Below, in pieces: positions 1 to 7,500 of a stretch of DNA of 8,792 bases. The stretch lies in the NCBI GenBank assembly GCA_023262305.1, contig JALRCK010000070.1, positions 1 through 8,792 of the forward strand, read 5' to 3'. The translations under genes were made by a program, and so were the position numbers. The notes below the pieces were generated by a model. That model was not told the DNA's origin, did no database searches, and saw only the letters and a program-made list of their open reading frames with translations. This DNA comes from Deltaproteobacteria bacterium. GTDB taxonomy: Bacteria; Bdellovibrionota_C; UBA2361; OMII01. How positions within the stretch are numbered: the first letter of the stretch is position 1; every line of letters begins with the position of its first letter.

Positions 1-963
1 GCTCAACGACGAGCGGTTCAAGAGCACCTCGATCGCACGGGGCAGCCTGGAAAGGCTTCGATTTGGCACGCAATCTCTCATATCTCGGTCGAGAGAATGG
101 TTCCTCGTAACGAACCAAAGGTCTCTCTCGTTATCCTTACGCGAGACAAGGTGTCGTTACTGAAGCAGTGCATCGAGAGCCTATTCGAGGAGACCTCATA
201 CAAGAACTTTGAGGTCATTGTAGTTGATAATGGAAGTATTGAAGAGGAGACGTTCGACTACTTTAAGACGCTGAAGGCGAGACCTAACGTCAAGGTGGTT
301 CGAGATGAGCGCCCCTTCAACTTCTCGGCGCTCAACAATGTTGGCGTGCAGCACTGCACGGGGGACGTTTTGGGGTTTCTCAATAACGATCTCGAATTCG
401 TTAGCTCGGCTTGGCTCGAGAAGATGGTCGCTCAGGCTATTCGAGAAGACGTTGGCGCAGTAGGCGCGCGTCTACTCTTCCCGAACAATCTCCTTCAGCA
501 TGGAGGGGTGATCCTTGGAATCGGAGGAGTCGCCGGGCACAACCACAAGGGGCGACCTAAAGAGGACCCTGGCTATTTTAACCGTGCGATTCTGAGTCAA
601 AACTTAAGTGCCGTGACAGCGGCGTGCCTTCTCATGAGAAGGACCGTATTTGAGGCAATAAACGGATTTGATGAGGGGCTCTCTGTCGCATTCAACGACG
701 TCGACCTCTGCCTGCGGATTCGAGAGTCAGGATTTAAGGTCATCTATGAGCCAGAGGCAGAGCTCTACCACCATGAGTCTGCAAGTCGAGGATACGAAAA
801 CACAGCCGAGAAATTCGCCCGATTTGAGAGAGAAGTGGATACGATGAAGCAGCGCTGGGCGCACATTTTGCGCAGTGATCCGTATTACAACCCTAACCTC
901 ACAAATTTGAGTGAGGATTTTGTGTTTGCGTTTCCACCGCGTGTACGGCGGGCGTGGCGGTGA
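1..963 (+). CDS. GT2 family glycosyltransferase, C-terminal part (5' end outside window)
   Basis: This is the C-terminal catalytic module of a GT-A fold, family 2 glycosyltransferase, which would add a sugar from a nucleotide-sugar donor to a lipid-linked glycan in the cytoplasm. The frame is open from base 1. Counting codons from base 1, the motifs are VILTRD (44-49), VVDNGS (74-79), the DXD-equivalent LNNDLE (127-132), the catalytic-type FNDVDLCLR (231-239) and HHESASRG (257-264), and it ends in the usual DPYYNPNL tail. An ATG at 97 could be called as the start, but it has no convincing Shine-Dalgarno. The 32 residues before it (A.RRAV.EHL.R.G.P) match the linker that follows the first GT2 domain of the 4587-7661 protein. 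I therefore infer a larger tandem-GT2 protein that begins left of the window. Acceptor and sugar cannot be predicted. The family call is secure; the true start is not visible. Confidence 0.93.
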   Translation, partial: AQRRAVQEHLDRTGQPGKASIWHAISHISVERMVPRNEPKVSLVILTRDKVSLLKQCIESLFEETSYKNFEVIVVDNGSIEEETFDYFKTLKARPNVKVVRDERPFNFSALNNVGVQHCTGDVLGFLNNDLEFVSSAWLEKMVAQAIREDVGAVGARLLFPNNLLQHGGVILGIGGVAGHNHKGRPKEDPGYFNRAILSQNLSAVTAACLLMRRTVFEAINGFDEGLSVAFNDVDLCLRIRESGFKVIYEPEAELYHHESASRGYENTAEKFARFEREVDTMKQRWAHILRSDPYYNPNLTNLSEDFVFAFPPRVRRAWR

Positions 964-990
964 TAGTGGGCTCCCTCCTCGGCCGTACGC
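941..990 (+). other. Inverted repeat across the stop codon of the first glycosyltransferase
   Basis: Arms 941-949 and 982-990 can pair over nine positions (eight Watson-Crick and one G-T), around a 32-base loop that contains the TGA at 961-963. No T-run follows the right arm, so this is not a standard intrinsic terminator. It could be a weak RNA structure between genes or chance. Confidence 0.3.
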
Positions 991-1011
991 AGGGTGTGAT
1001 ACTTTCTTAAT

Positions 1012-1016
1012 GAGGA
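1012..1016 (+). promoter_or_regulatory. Ribosome binding site for the 1024 methyltransferase
   Basis: GAGGA lies seven bases before the ATG at 1024. This supports that start over any later one, and the 61-base gap from the previous stop leaves little room for another gene. Confidence 0.7.
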
Positions 1017-1023
1017 CCTATAT

Positions 1024-2157
1024 ATGGATTTAGTACCGATAATCTCCCGAAAAGGAGCCCACGCCAGGGATGTGTTTGACGTGCTCAGGAGCGGTCTCTT
1101 CGATCGCGGATACTACGAACATAGCAATCCCGATGTTCCTCGTGGACGACTAGCTTCTCTGAAGCATTTTCTCCTGTTCGGAGGGCGGGAAGGGAGGTCT
1201 CCACATCCCATGTTTGATTCTAGTTTCTATCTGGAGAAGTACCCCGATGTACGAGGCGCTGGCATAAACCCTTTGATCCATTTTTTGAGGTTTGGGCGGG
1301 CTGAGCATAGGTATCCAAATAGAAAGTGCCGATTGTTTGAATTTTTAACACCAGCTGAGAGGCGAAAATTTCAGCCTCTCGTTGAGCCTCTTGAACGAGC
1401 TAAAATTCAACGTGGAAAAGAGACTGCCGATATCGATCTCCATAGCTTGTTCGGGACATCCCAACCTGAGAGGCGCATGGTGAGAAGATTTGTGGCGGAT
1501 GTATTTCTCTCAGGCACAGGCATTGAGGTCGGTGCATTGCAGGATCCGTTACCAACTCCTCCCGGAGCCACCGTCAGATATGTCGATAGGTTTTCCAAAG
1601 TAGATCTCGTAAAGCAATATCCTGAGCTTGCTGGAGCTCCCTTAGTTGATGTGGACATAGTTGATAACGGTGAAGAGCTTTTTTCTCTGCCGTCAGCCTC
1701 GCAAGATTTCGTGGTGGCTAATCACTTCCTTGAGCACACGCAGGATCCGATAGCCACCCTCAAAAATTTCTGCAGGGTAGTGAGACCCGGCGGATATCTT
1801 TATATTGCGGTTCCCGATCAGACGAGCACCTTCGATCGTGATAGGGAGCCAACGACCCTCCAGCATCTGATCGATGATCATGCAAAGGGTCCTGCGGCCT
1901 CCCGCCATTCTCATTTTGTTGAATGGGTTTCTCTTTGCGAGCCGCACTTTGGTCGGTCTTACTCCGCAGCTGAAGTTGCTGCGCGAGTTGCAGAGCTTGA
2001 GGATAAAGACTACAGCATTCATTATCACTGTTGGCGACCCAGTGATTTTAAAGATTTCCTCGTGCACTGCTCAAATAATTATGAGATGAAATTTGAGATT
2101 CCCCTGTTCGCGCGCTGTCCTGGCGAGATGGTGGTGGTGTTACGCGTAGAGAGTTAG
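1024..2157 (+). CDS. SAM-dependent methyltransferase with N-terminal tandem FD-Y-PDV repeats
   Basis: The protein has 377 residues. Residues 24-62 and 63-99 are two copies of a short motif (FD..YY or FD..FYLEKY, then PDV, then HFL.FG.) seen at the N-termini of some polysaccharide-locus enzymes; its role is unknown to me. Residues 150-300 are a class I (Rossmann) SAM methyltransferase: the SAM loop GIEVGALQDPL (166-176), YVDR (186-189), the VVANHFLEH motif (230-238), RVVRPGGYL (251-259) and VPDQTSTFD (263-271). No signal peptide or membrane helix is evident, so it is probably cytoplasmic. The context suggests methylation of a sugar or glycan terminus in the polysaccharide made here. The acceptor atom cannot be predicted. 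The RBS and ATG are good. A 292-base gap separates it from wzm, so it may belong to an upstream transcription unit. Confidence 0.88.
   Translation: MDLVPIISRKGAHARDVFDVLRSGLFDRGYYEHSNPDVPRGRLASLKHFLLFGGREGRSPHPMFDSSFYLEKYPDVRGAGINPLIHFLRFGRAEHRYPNRKCRLFEFLTPAERRKFQPLVEPLERAKIQRGKETADIDLHSLFGTSQPERRMVRRFVADVFLSGTGIEVGALQDPLPTPPGATVRYVDRFSKVDLVKQYPELAGAPLVDVDIVDNGEELFSLPSASQDFVVANHFLEHTQDPIATLKNFCRVVRPGGYLYIAVPDQTSTFDRDREPTTLQHLIDDHAKGPAASRHSHFVEWVSLCEPHFGRSYSAAEVAARVAELEDKDYSIHYHCWRPSDFKDFLVHCSNNYEMKFEIPLFARCPGEMVVVLRVES
1093..1320 (+). repeat. Tandem pair of ~38-residue coding repeats (FD..Y...PDV...HFL.FG)
   Basis: Two adjacent units encode residues 24-62 and 63-99 of the methyltransferase. 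Shared positions are F-D, an aromatic pair at +4/+5, P-D-V, a hydrophobic HFL, and F-G-(G/R). The second copy has the fuller form with YLEKYPDV, an A-G-I-N-P-L turn and HFLRFG. The repeat is at protein level; the DNA of the two units has diverged. Confidence 0.75.
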
Positions 2158-2449
2158 CTCGTGTTGAGGTAGCTACTGCTTGTATGAAATGCCTAACAAT
2201 GCCCCGCTAAACTGATTGTTGGCGGGTAATGTCTCTCTAACCCCTAGATCCTGTCCTGAAACACGGTAGGAGACCGTTGTGGTGTTAAAAACCAATCGAG
2301 GCGTACCTAGGACCTGCACTATTAAGCCTCGTAACCGCCTGAAATAACATCGGGTGCACTTGCAAATGAGGCTCCTCTGCCGTAATCTCCGAACGCGTGA
2401 TTTGCCCTGCAAGTCAGGCACTTAACCCGAGAATAGGGGATTTACCAAC
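2158..2449 (+). other. Intergenic region, probable leader of the wzm-wzt block
   Basis: No gene is supported in these 292 bases. Small inverted repeats are visible: 2203-2207 with 2222-2226 (CCCGC/GCGGG), 2263-2267 with 2273-2277 (ACGGT/ACCGT, five-base loop) and 2297-2302 with 2326-2331 (CGAGGC/GCCTCG). None is followed by a T-run. A weak promoter-like pair is TTGCAA (2360-2365) and TAATCT (2383-2388), 17 bases apart, matching consensus at four and three positions. GGTAGC at 2168-2173 matches only the core of the RfaH ops element. As the largest gap in the window, it is the likeliest place for a promoter or regulated leader. This is inference. Confidence 0.45.
2435..2440 (+). promoter_or_regulatory. 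Ribosome binding site deciding the GTG start of wzm
   Basis: AGGGGA lies nine bases before the GTG at 2450. The frame has a stop (TAA 2423-2425) just upstream, and the next in-frame ATG is at codon 47, inside the conserved region. GTG is therefore the only reasonable start. Confidence 0.65.
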
Positions 2450-3295
2450 GTGGCTCCTCCTCACAGTCCTAACAATCCTCTTCGCTTTCGAGATGCGTTT
2501 TGGGGCGTGTTCTCCTCGCTTTGGCATAACAGAAATCTCGTAGGTCAGCTTGTGAGTAGGGAGTTCCACGGGCGTTTTCGAGGTTCCATGCTCGGGGTCC
2601 TCTGGTCATTGGTTACTCCTCTTTCCTTACTTTTGGTCTACACCTTCGTTTTCTCCCAAGTCTTCAAGGCCAGGTGGTCCGTAGAGATATCTAGTCCCTC
2701 AGCGTTTGCCCTCGTTCTCTTTTCGGGTCTTATCGCCTTTAACGTTTTTGCAGAGAATTTTAACGCTGCACCTCGAATGGTGTTGCAACACACCTCATAC
2801 ATCAAGAAGGTTGTTTTTCCGCTGGAAGTTCTACCGTGGGTAGGCTTGTGTGTGGGGCTGATAACGGCTGGGATATCTGCGTGTCTCCTTGGACTTTTTT
2901 ATCTGGTCGTTGTGGGGATCCCTTCTATAACAGTGCTGTACATCCCAGTTATTATGTTGCCGCTGTGCTTGTGTACCCTTGGTGCTGTTTGGGTCCTCTC
3001 TTCAGTTGGAGTGTTCCTAAGAGACTTGCAGCACGGGACGGCGATAGTTACGACTATCTTGATGTTTTTGAGCCCAATATTTTACCCCCTCTCTGCAGTT
3101 CCCGAGCGAATGCAGAAGATTATCTTCCTCAATCCGCTGACCCCGATAATTGAAATGATCCGTGGCGCTTTGTTTTTTAACACAGCACCGCGACCCGAGG
3201 TTCTTCTAGGAAGTGTTGTGGTGTCCTGGTGTATAGCGGCTGTTGGATATTGGTGGTTTATGCGCACCAAGAAGGGGTTCGCGGATGTCGTCTGA
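2450..3295 (+). CDS. wzm: ABC-2 type polysaccharide export permease Wzm
   Basis: This is the membrane subunit of the ABC exporter that moves lipid-linked O-antigen-type glycan across the inner membrane. At 281 residues it is normal for the ABC-2 permease family. An N-terminal cytoplasmic stretch leads into the family signature REFHGRFRGSMLGVLW (37-52). About six hydrophobic segments follow, near residues 49-72, 85-101, 129-152, 158-188, 196-215 and 252-270, with the conserved VFLRDL (188-193) between the fourth and fifth and FLNPL-TP (226-232) after the fifth. The start is GTG. The gene ends inside the start region of wzt (11-base overlap), which suggests translational coupling to its ATPase partner. 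Teichoic-acid (TagG-like) and capsule permeases have a similar fold, but the Wzt-type partner with a cargo domain favours Wzm. Confidence 0.93.
   Translation: MAPPHSPNNPLRFRDAFWGVFSSLWHNRNLVGQLVSREFHGRFRGSMLGVLWSLVTPLSLLLVYTFVFSQVFKARWSVEISSPSAFALVLFSGLIAFNVFAENFNAAPRMVLQHTSYIKKVVFPLEVLPWVGLCVGLITAGISACLLGLFYLVVVGIPSITVLYIPVIMLPLCLCTLGAVWVLSSVGVFLRDLQHGTAIVTTILMFLSPIFYPLSAVPERMQKIIFLNPLTPIIEMIRGALFFNTAPRPEVLLGSVVVSWCIAAVGYWWFMRTKKGFADVV
3272..3277 (+). promoter_or_regulatory. Ribosome binding site for wzt inside the end of wzm
   Basis: AAGGGG lies seven bases before the ATG at 3285. It argues for that start rather than the in-frame TTG at 3243, which would add 14 residues with no family resemblance. 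Confidence 0.7.
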
Positions 3296-4562
3296 TATCG
3301 CAATCGATGTGAATGGCCTTGCTAAGGTGTATCGGATCTTCCGTTCGCCCCCCGATCGCCTCAAGCAGGTGCTGTGGCGAGGCAGGCGTAAGTTCTATGA
3401 GGAGTTTTGGGCTTTGCATCCGATCTCCTTTCAGGTCAAGAGAGGGGAGTGTGTTGGGTTCTTGGGCAAAAATGGATCGGGTAAATCAACTCTCCTACAG
3501 ATGATAGCGGGAACCCTTGATCCATCTCAGGGGGCTTACAGCGTCTCCGGTCGCTTGTCAGCGCTGCTAGAGTTGGGGGCAGGGTTCGATCCAGAGTTTA
3601 CCGGTCGGGAAAACGTGATACTTAGTGGGGCCCTTCTCGGCATTAGCGCGGCTGAGATGAAGGAGCGACTTCCGGCAATCTTAGAGTTCTCTGAGTTGGG
3701 CGATTTTATAGACAAGCCGGTAAAAACCTACTCCAGCGGTATGTACGTTCGGCTCGCATTTTCGGCCGCTATCCACGTTGAGCCAGAGGTTCTGCTCGTT
3801 GATGAGGCGCTGTCTGTTGGGGATGCCGCGTTTCAGTACAAGTGTCTTAAGCGGATCGGCGAGCTCCGAAAACGAGGAATGAGTATCCTTTTCGTTACTC
3901 ATGATACAGGAGCGGTGAGGACGTTGTGTGATCGCGTTTTGTGGCTGGACAGTGGTAATCTGATTAGCCAGGGACCGGCCGTAGAGGTCGCGGATCAGTA
4001 CGACAGCTTCATGCGCCAAAAAGCGGGGCTTGACGACGCCATCAACGCATCTGCGGCATGCTCCTCTGCCGAATCTGTTATTACCGGGAGCGTCGTTGAG
4101 GAAGACACTCGATATGCTGCCTCGCTCGTTGGGGGCTCTCTGCGAGATCACAACAACTCACCAACGAATCTTTTCGCTATCGGGAGCGAGCTGAATCTAG
4201 AGATTACCTACGACGTCCATCAGCCCAACGATGGATTAGTGGTTGGCGCCGCGATATTCCGAAACGACGAACTATATGTGTGTGGTCTTAACACGCGCTT
4301 GGACCATTTCTCAATTTCGAACTCTCCCGGTCGTCACACAATAACACTCCGTATGCCGAAGCTCTCGCTCTTGGGTGGCGACTACTATTTTAAGGCAGGT
4401 ATCTTTGATCCTCTCGCAAGGGTTCGTTGGGATTTCTCTCATCGGCTTGCAACGTTTAGGGTCGCGGGACCTTACTTGGCGGAGGGGGTAATAGTCCAGG
4501 AACATGATTGGATTCAGTCCAAGCAGAGCGAGAGCGGCGAGTATCGTGATGCTGCAAACTAA
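3285..4562 (+). CDS. wzt: Polysaccharide export ABC transporter ATPase Wzt with C-terminal cargo-binding domain
   Basis: This is the nucleotide-binding subunit that powers Wzm. It has 425 residues. The ATPase domain (about 5-245) has Walker A GKNGSGKS (61-68), the signature YSSGM (149-153) in place of LSGGQ as is usual in this subfamily, Walker B VLLVDE (169-174), and the switch histidine in VTHD (H206). After a variable linker (about 245-275), residues 275-410 form a beta-rich domain (LNLEITYDV, GAAIFRND, GRHTITL, GGDYYFKAGIFD) like the Wzt C-terminal domain that, in characterised systems, binds the modified end of the finished O-polysaccharide. Its presence separates this protein from short Wzt/TagH-type ATPases. 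It suggests that export depends on recognising the glycan made by the neighbouring enzymes. It overlaps wzm and is followed 24 bases later by a methyltransferase-GT gene in the same frame. Confidence 0.95.
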   Translation: MSSDIAIDVNGLAKVYRIFRSPPDRLKQVLWRGRRKFYEEFWALHPISFQVKRGECVGFLGKNGSGKSTLLQMIAGTLDPSQGAYSVSGRLSALLELGAGFDPEFTGRENVILSGALLGISAAEMKERLPAILEFSELGDFIDKPVKTYSSGMYVRLAFSAAIHVEPEVLLVDEALSVGDAAFQYKCLKRIGELRKRGMSILFVTHDTGAVRTLCDRVLWLDSGNLISQGPAVEVADQYDSFMRQKAGLDDAINASAACSSAESVITGSVVEEDTRYAASLVGGSLRDHNNSPTNLFAIGSELNLEITYDVHQPNDGLVVGAAIFRNDELYVCGLNTRLDHFSISNSPGRHTITLRMPKLSLLGGDYYFKAGIFDPLARVRWDFSHRLATFRVAGPYLAEGVIVQEHDWIQSKQSESGEYRDAAN

Positions 4563-4586
4563 GAGGGTTTTAACGACACTGGGTTA

Positions 4587-7500
4587 GTGATGGAAGGCGC
4601 CGAGAAATACCACCGACAGATAGATCCCGAAGGACAAAGCTCAGTAGCTCAATTGCTGCGCTGGATTCGCCCGGGGAGCAAGGTCCTTGAGATGGGACCA
4701 GCCACCGGCATCATGACAAAGTTTCTTGCCGAGGTTAAAGGGTGTGACGTCACATGCGTTGAGGTTGACCCGAAAGCTGCAGATCACGCACGGCACTTTT
4801 GCTCGAAGATGATTGTGGGAGATCTGAATCGGACGGAGTGGACGAGGGAGATAGAGGGGCAGGAGTTTGATTACGTCATATTCGCGGATGTGTTAGAGCA
4901 TCTGCTTAACCCCGCAGAGTCTCTTCAGACCACCTTAAAGCACCTCAAATCTACGGGTGAAGTTCTTATATCGGTTCCCAACATCGCCTATGTTGGGATC
5001 ATAGCGGAGCTCCTTGAGGGGCGGTTTGATTATCGGCGTGATGGTCTGCTCGATGAAACCCATGTGCACTTTTTTACGCGCAAGTCGCTCGTGCAGCTCC
5101 TTGGCCAGGCCGGCCTGGTGAGTTTGGAATGGGGGCGAACAGCAGTTGCTCCTGAGTTTTCTGAATTTCGTCTTCAGACGAATCAACTCGGGGCAGCTGC
5201 CCGTGGTGTGCTTGCAGCTGTTCCTGACGGAGATACCTACCAGTTTTTGGTGAGGTGTGCCCGAACTGGGATCGCCGCGTTGCCGGTTGTTTCGCAGGGG
5301 CGGGAATATGGCACCGTGGGTTTGTCTGCCCAAGTGTATTTCGATACGGGGAACGGGTTTTTAGAGGAAAACTCCCAGATCGTCTCTCTCCGCTCCGACA
5401 GGGAACGACAAACTGTTCATTGTGATTTTCCAAGTGGGACAAAAGTTATTCGGTTTGACCCGATTGATAGCGTTACGCCTGTCGTTCTTCACTCTGTGAC
5501 TATTCAGGCCGCGGAGCGGGTGCTGTTTAGTTGGAGCCCTTCCAAGGGGGCTTTAGGGGGAATGTCTGGACTTCTGAATGTAGTTGAAGCGTCGGCATCC
5601 GGAAGTTCAGTTCTTATCCCGCTAACGAGCGATCCAGCTGTCACGATCCTTGTGGACGGCTCAGCACCTGGAACGTTCTCCGTGGAGTGCTCCCTCAATG
5701 GTCCAGAGGTGCTGCGGATGCTCGTGGATTCAATCCAGCCGCTCAGGAATGAGTTGGGATTAGTGTCTGATCATGCGCGGGAGCTCGAGAGATTAAAAGA
5801 CAGACTAGAATTACTCTTGTCGGCAGAGCAACAGGCTTGTCAGCACCTTCGGGAGAGCGTCAGTGAGGTCGATGCGCGACTCCAAGAGTATCGAAGGGTG
5901 CTCGAGGATACGCAGGCCGCACATGAAATGCTAAAAACTTCGCTCCACGGTGTTGTCGGATCGAAATCTTGGCAGATGACCCGACCCCTTCGAGTGGCGA
6001 TGAGGCTGGCGGGATTTGTGACGCGTATGTTGAGTCGGGCCCTTCGCCTTTGGACTCGGAGGGGTATCCTGGCAAACCCTGCAATTGCCAAAACAAAATT
6101 CGCTAGGCTCTTGTGGAGCCGTCTGCACCTCGGATCAGATTATCAGTTGCAGATGGCTCACATTGAGCCGAGTGCCAGAGATCTAACTCGGATGCGATTC
6201 GATGCAGAGCAAACCGGGGGACCCACGTTCTCTATCATCATGCCCACCTACAAGACTAATCCCCTGTGGCTTAAACAAGCGATCGAGTCGGTTAGACAGC
6301 AGGCGTACCCATATTGGGAGCTGTGCATCGCGGATGATGCTTCAAACGATCCAGGTGTAAGGTCCATTTTGTCCACCTACGCCGCGAACGATCCTAGAAT
6401 CAAAGTCGAAATGCTCGCAGAAAATGGGCACATATCCAAAGCTTCAAATGCCGCGCTCACGCTAGCCACTGGGCAGTACATAGTGCTTCTTGACCACGAT
6501 GATATTTTGGCCCCTCAAGCGCTGTATCGGCTTGCGGAGGTTGTAAAGCGAGACGCTGAGGTTGATGTTATTTATTCAGATGAGGACAAGCTCTCTGCTG
6601 ACGGGGTGCGGAGCGAGCCAACATGTAAGCCAGGGTGGTCCCCAGAATACTTCCTCTCGTTCATGTATACTGGGCACATAAGCTGCTTCCGTTCAGATCT
6701 TGTAAGAGAGGTTGGAGGATTCCGTGTTGGGTTTGAAGGGAGCCAAGATTTCGACCTCATGCTTCGCGTCACTGAACGGACAAACCGAATCGTCCATATC
6801 CCAGAGGTGCTGTACCACTGGCGTGCTCATGTGGAGTCAGTCGCGGGAAATCTCGAGTCCAAACCGTATGCGTTCACGGCGGCAAAGCGGGCTATAACCG
6901 AGGCTCTTGTGCGACGTGGGTTCCCCGCGGGGAAAGTGGGAGATAGCCGAGCTAGAGGCTTGTATTGCGTAGAGCGAGGGCGGAAAAGTCCTTTGTTAGC
7001 GGCGTTCTCTGTTTCAGCTGGCATTGGAGCGATGCGGGTCGCGGCCGGTGAGGCGGTCTCGGAATATAGAACCAATGAAGAGGGTAAGCTGGTGCGCGAG
7101 CTTTTAGCTCGTAAGAAAAAGGGTGGAGGGTGCATCGCTGTTTCCCTGGGAGGGCCCGTTCCTGCTGAGGTGCTTGATCGACTACTCGACCATGGTGCCG
7201 ACGCCGCCATTGGGGTCGCCTCGCCCCTTGTGCTCGACACGAAAGGAAACGTGGTAGCGGCCGGGATGGCCCTGAGCCGGGACATGATATTCGCCAACTT
7301 TAAGGGGCTGCCCGGAAACAACCTCGGCTATCGAGGGCGTCTCGTCGTACCCTTCAACGTTTCATTCGCCTACCCGGCGTGCCTGGTATTCAAGGAGGAA
7401 TTGCTCCGTGATGTTCCGGCCTCAGTGCAGGATATACCCGAACTCACCATCGCGCTGTGTCTTGCGGCTCACAAGCGGGGGTTGAGATGTTTGGTTGATC

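Noticed and set aside
2164..2180. GAGGTAGCT resembling the RfaH ops/JUMPstart element of polysaccharide operons.
   Set aside because: Only the GGTAGC core and one flanking base fit; the rest of ops and JUMPstart is absent. Kept only as a remark in the leader entry.
2191..2260. GCCTAAC at 2191-2197 followed by a CCCGC/GCGGG pair, resembling one end of an integron attC site.
   Set aside because: No matching GTTRRRY core site follows within attC distance, and no integrase gene or cassette layout is present. A seven-base match alone is expected by chance.
2173..2421. An 82-residue open frame on the minus strand in the gap before wzm.
   Set aside because: It has a GTG start without a Shine-Dalgarno, an Arg/Cys-rich composition with no recognisable domain, and opposite orientation to every other gene.
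3243..3284. A TTG start giving a 439-residue Wzt.
   Set aside because: The added residues are the out-of-frame reading of the end of wzm. ATG 3285 has a well-placed AAGGGG and starts directly at the family's N-terminus.
3681..4151. A 156-residue minus-strand frame opposite wzt.
   Set aside because: It lies over the conserved ATPase motifs of wzt, and its product has no recognisable motif. It is a shadow of the coding strand.
6827..7321. A 164-residue minus-strand frame opposite the large glycosyltransferase gene.
   Set aside because: The plus strand here encodes well-supported protein. The antisense product is a low-complexity Ala/Ser/Pro sequence with no family resemblance.
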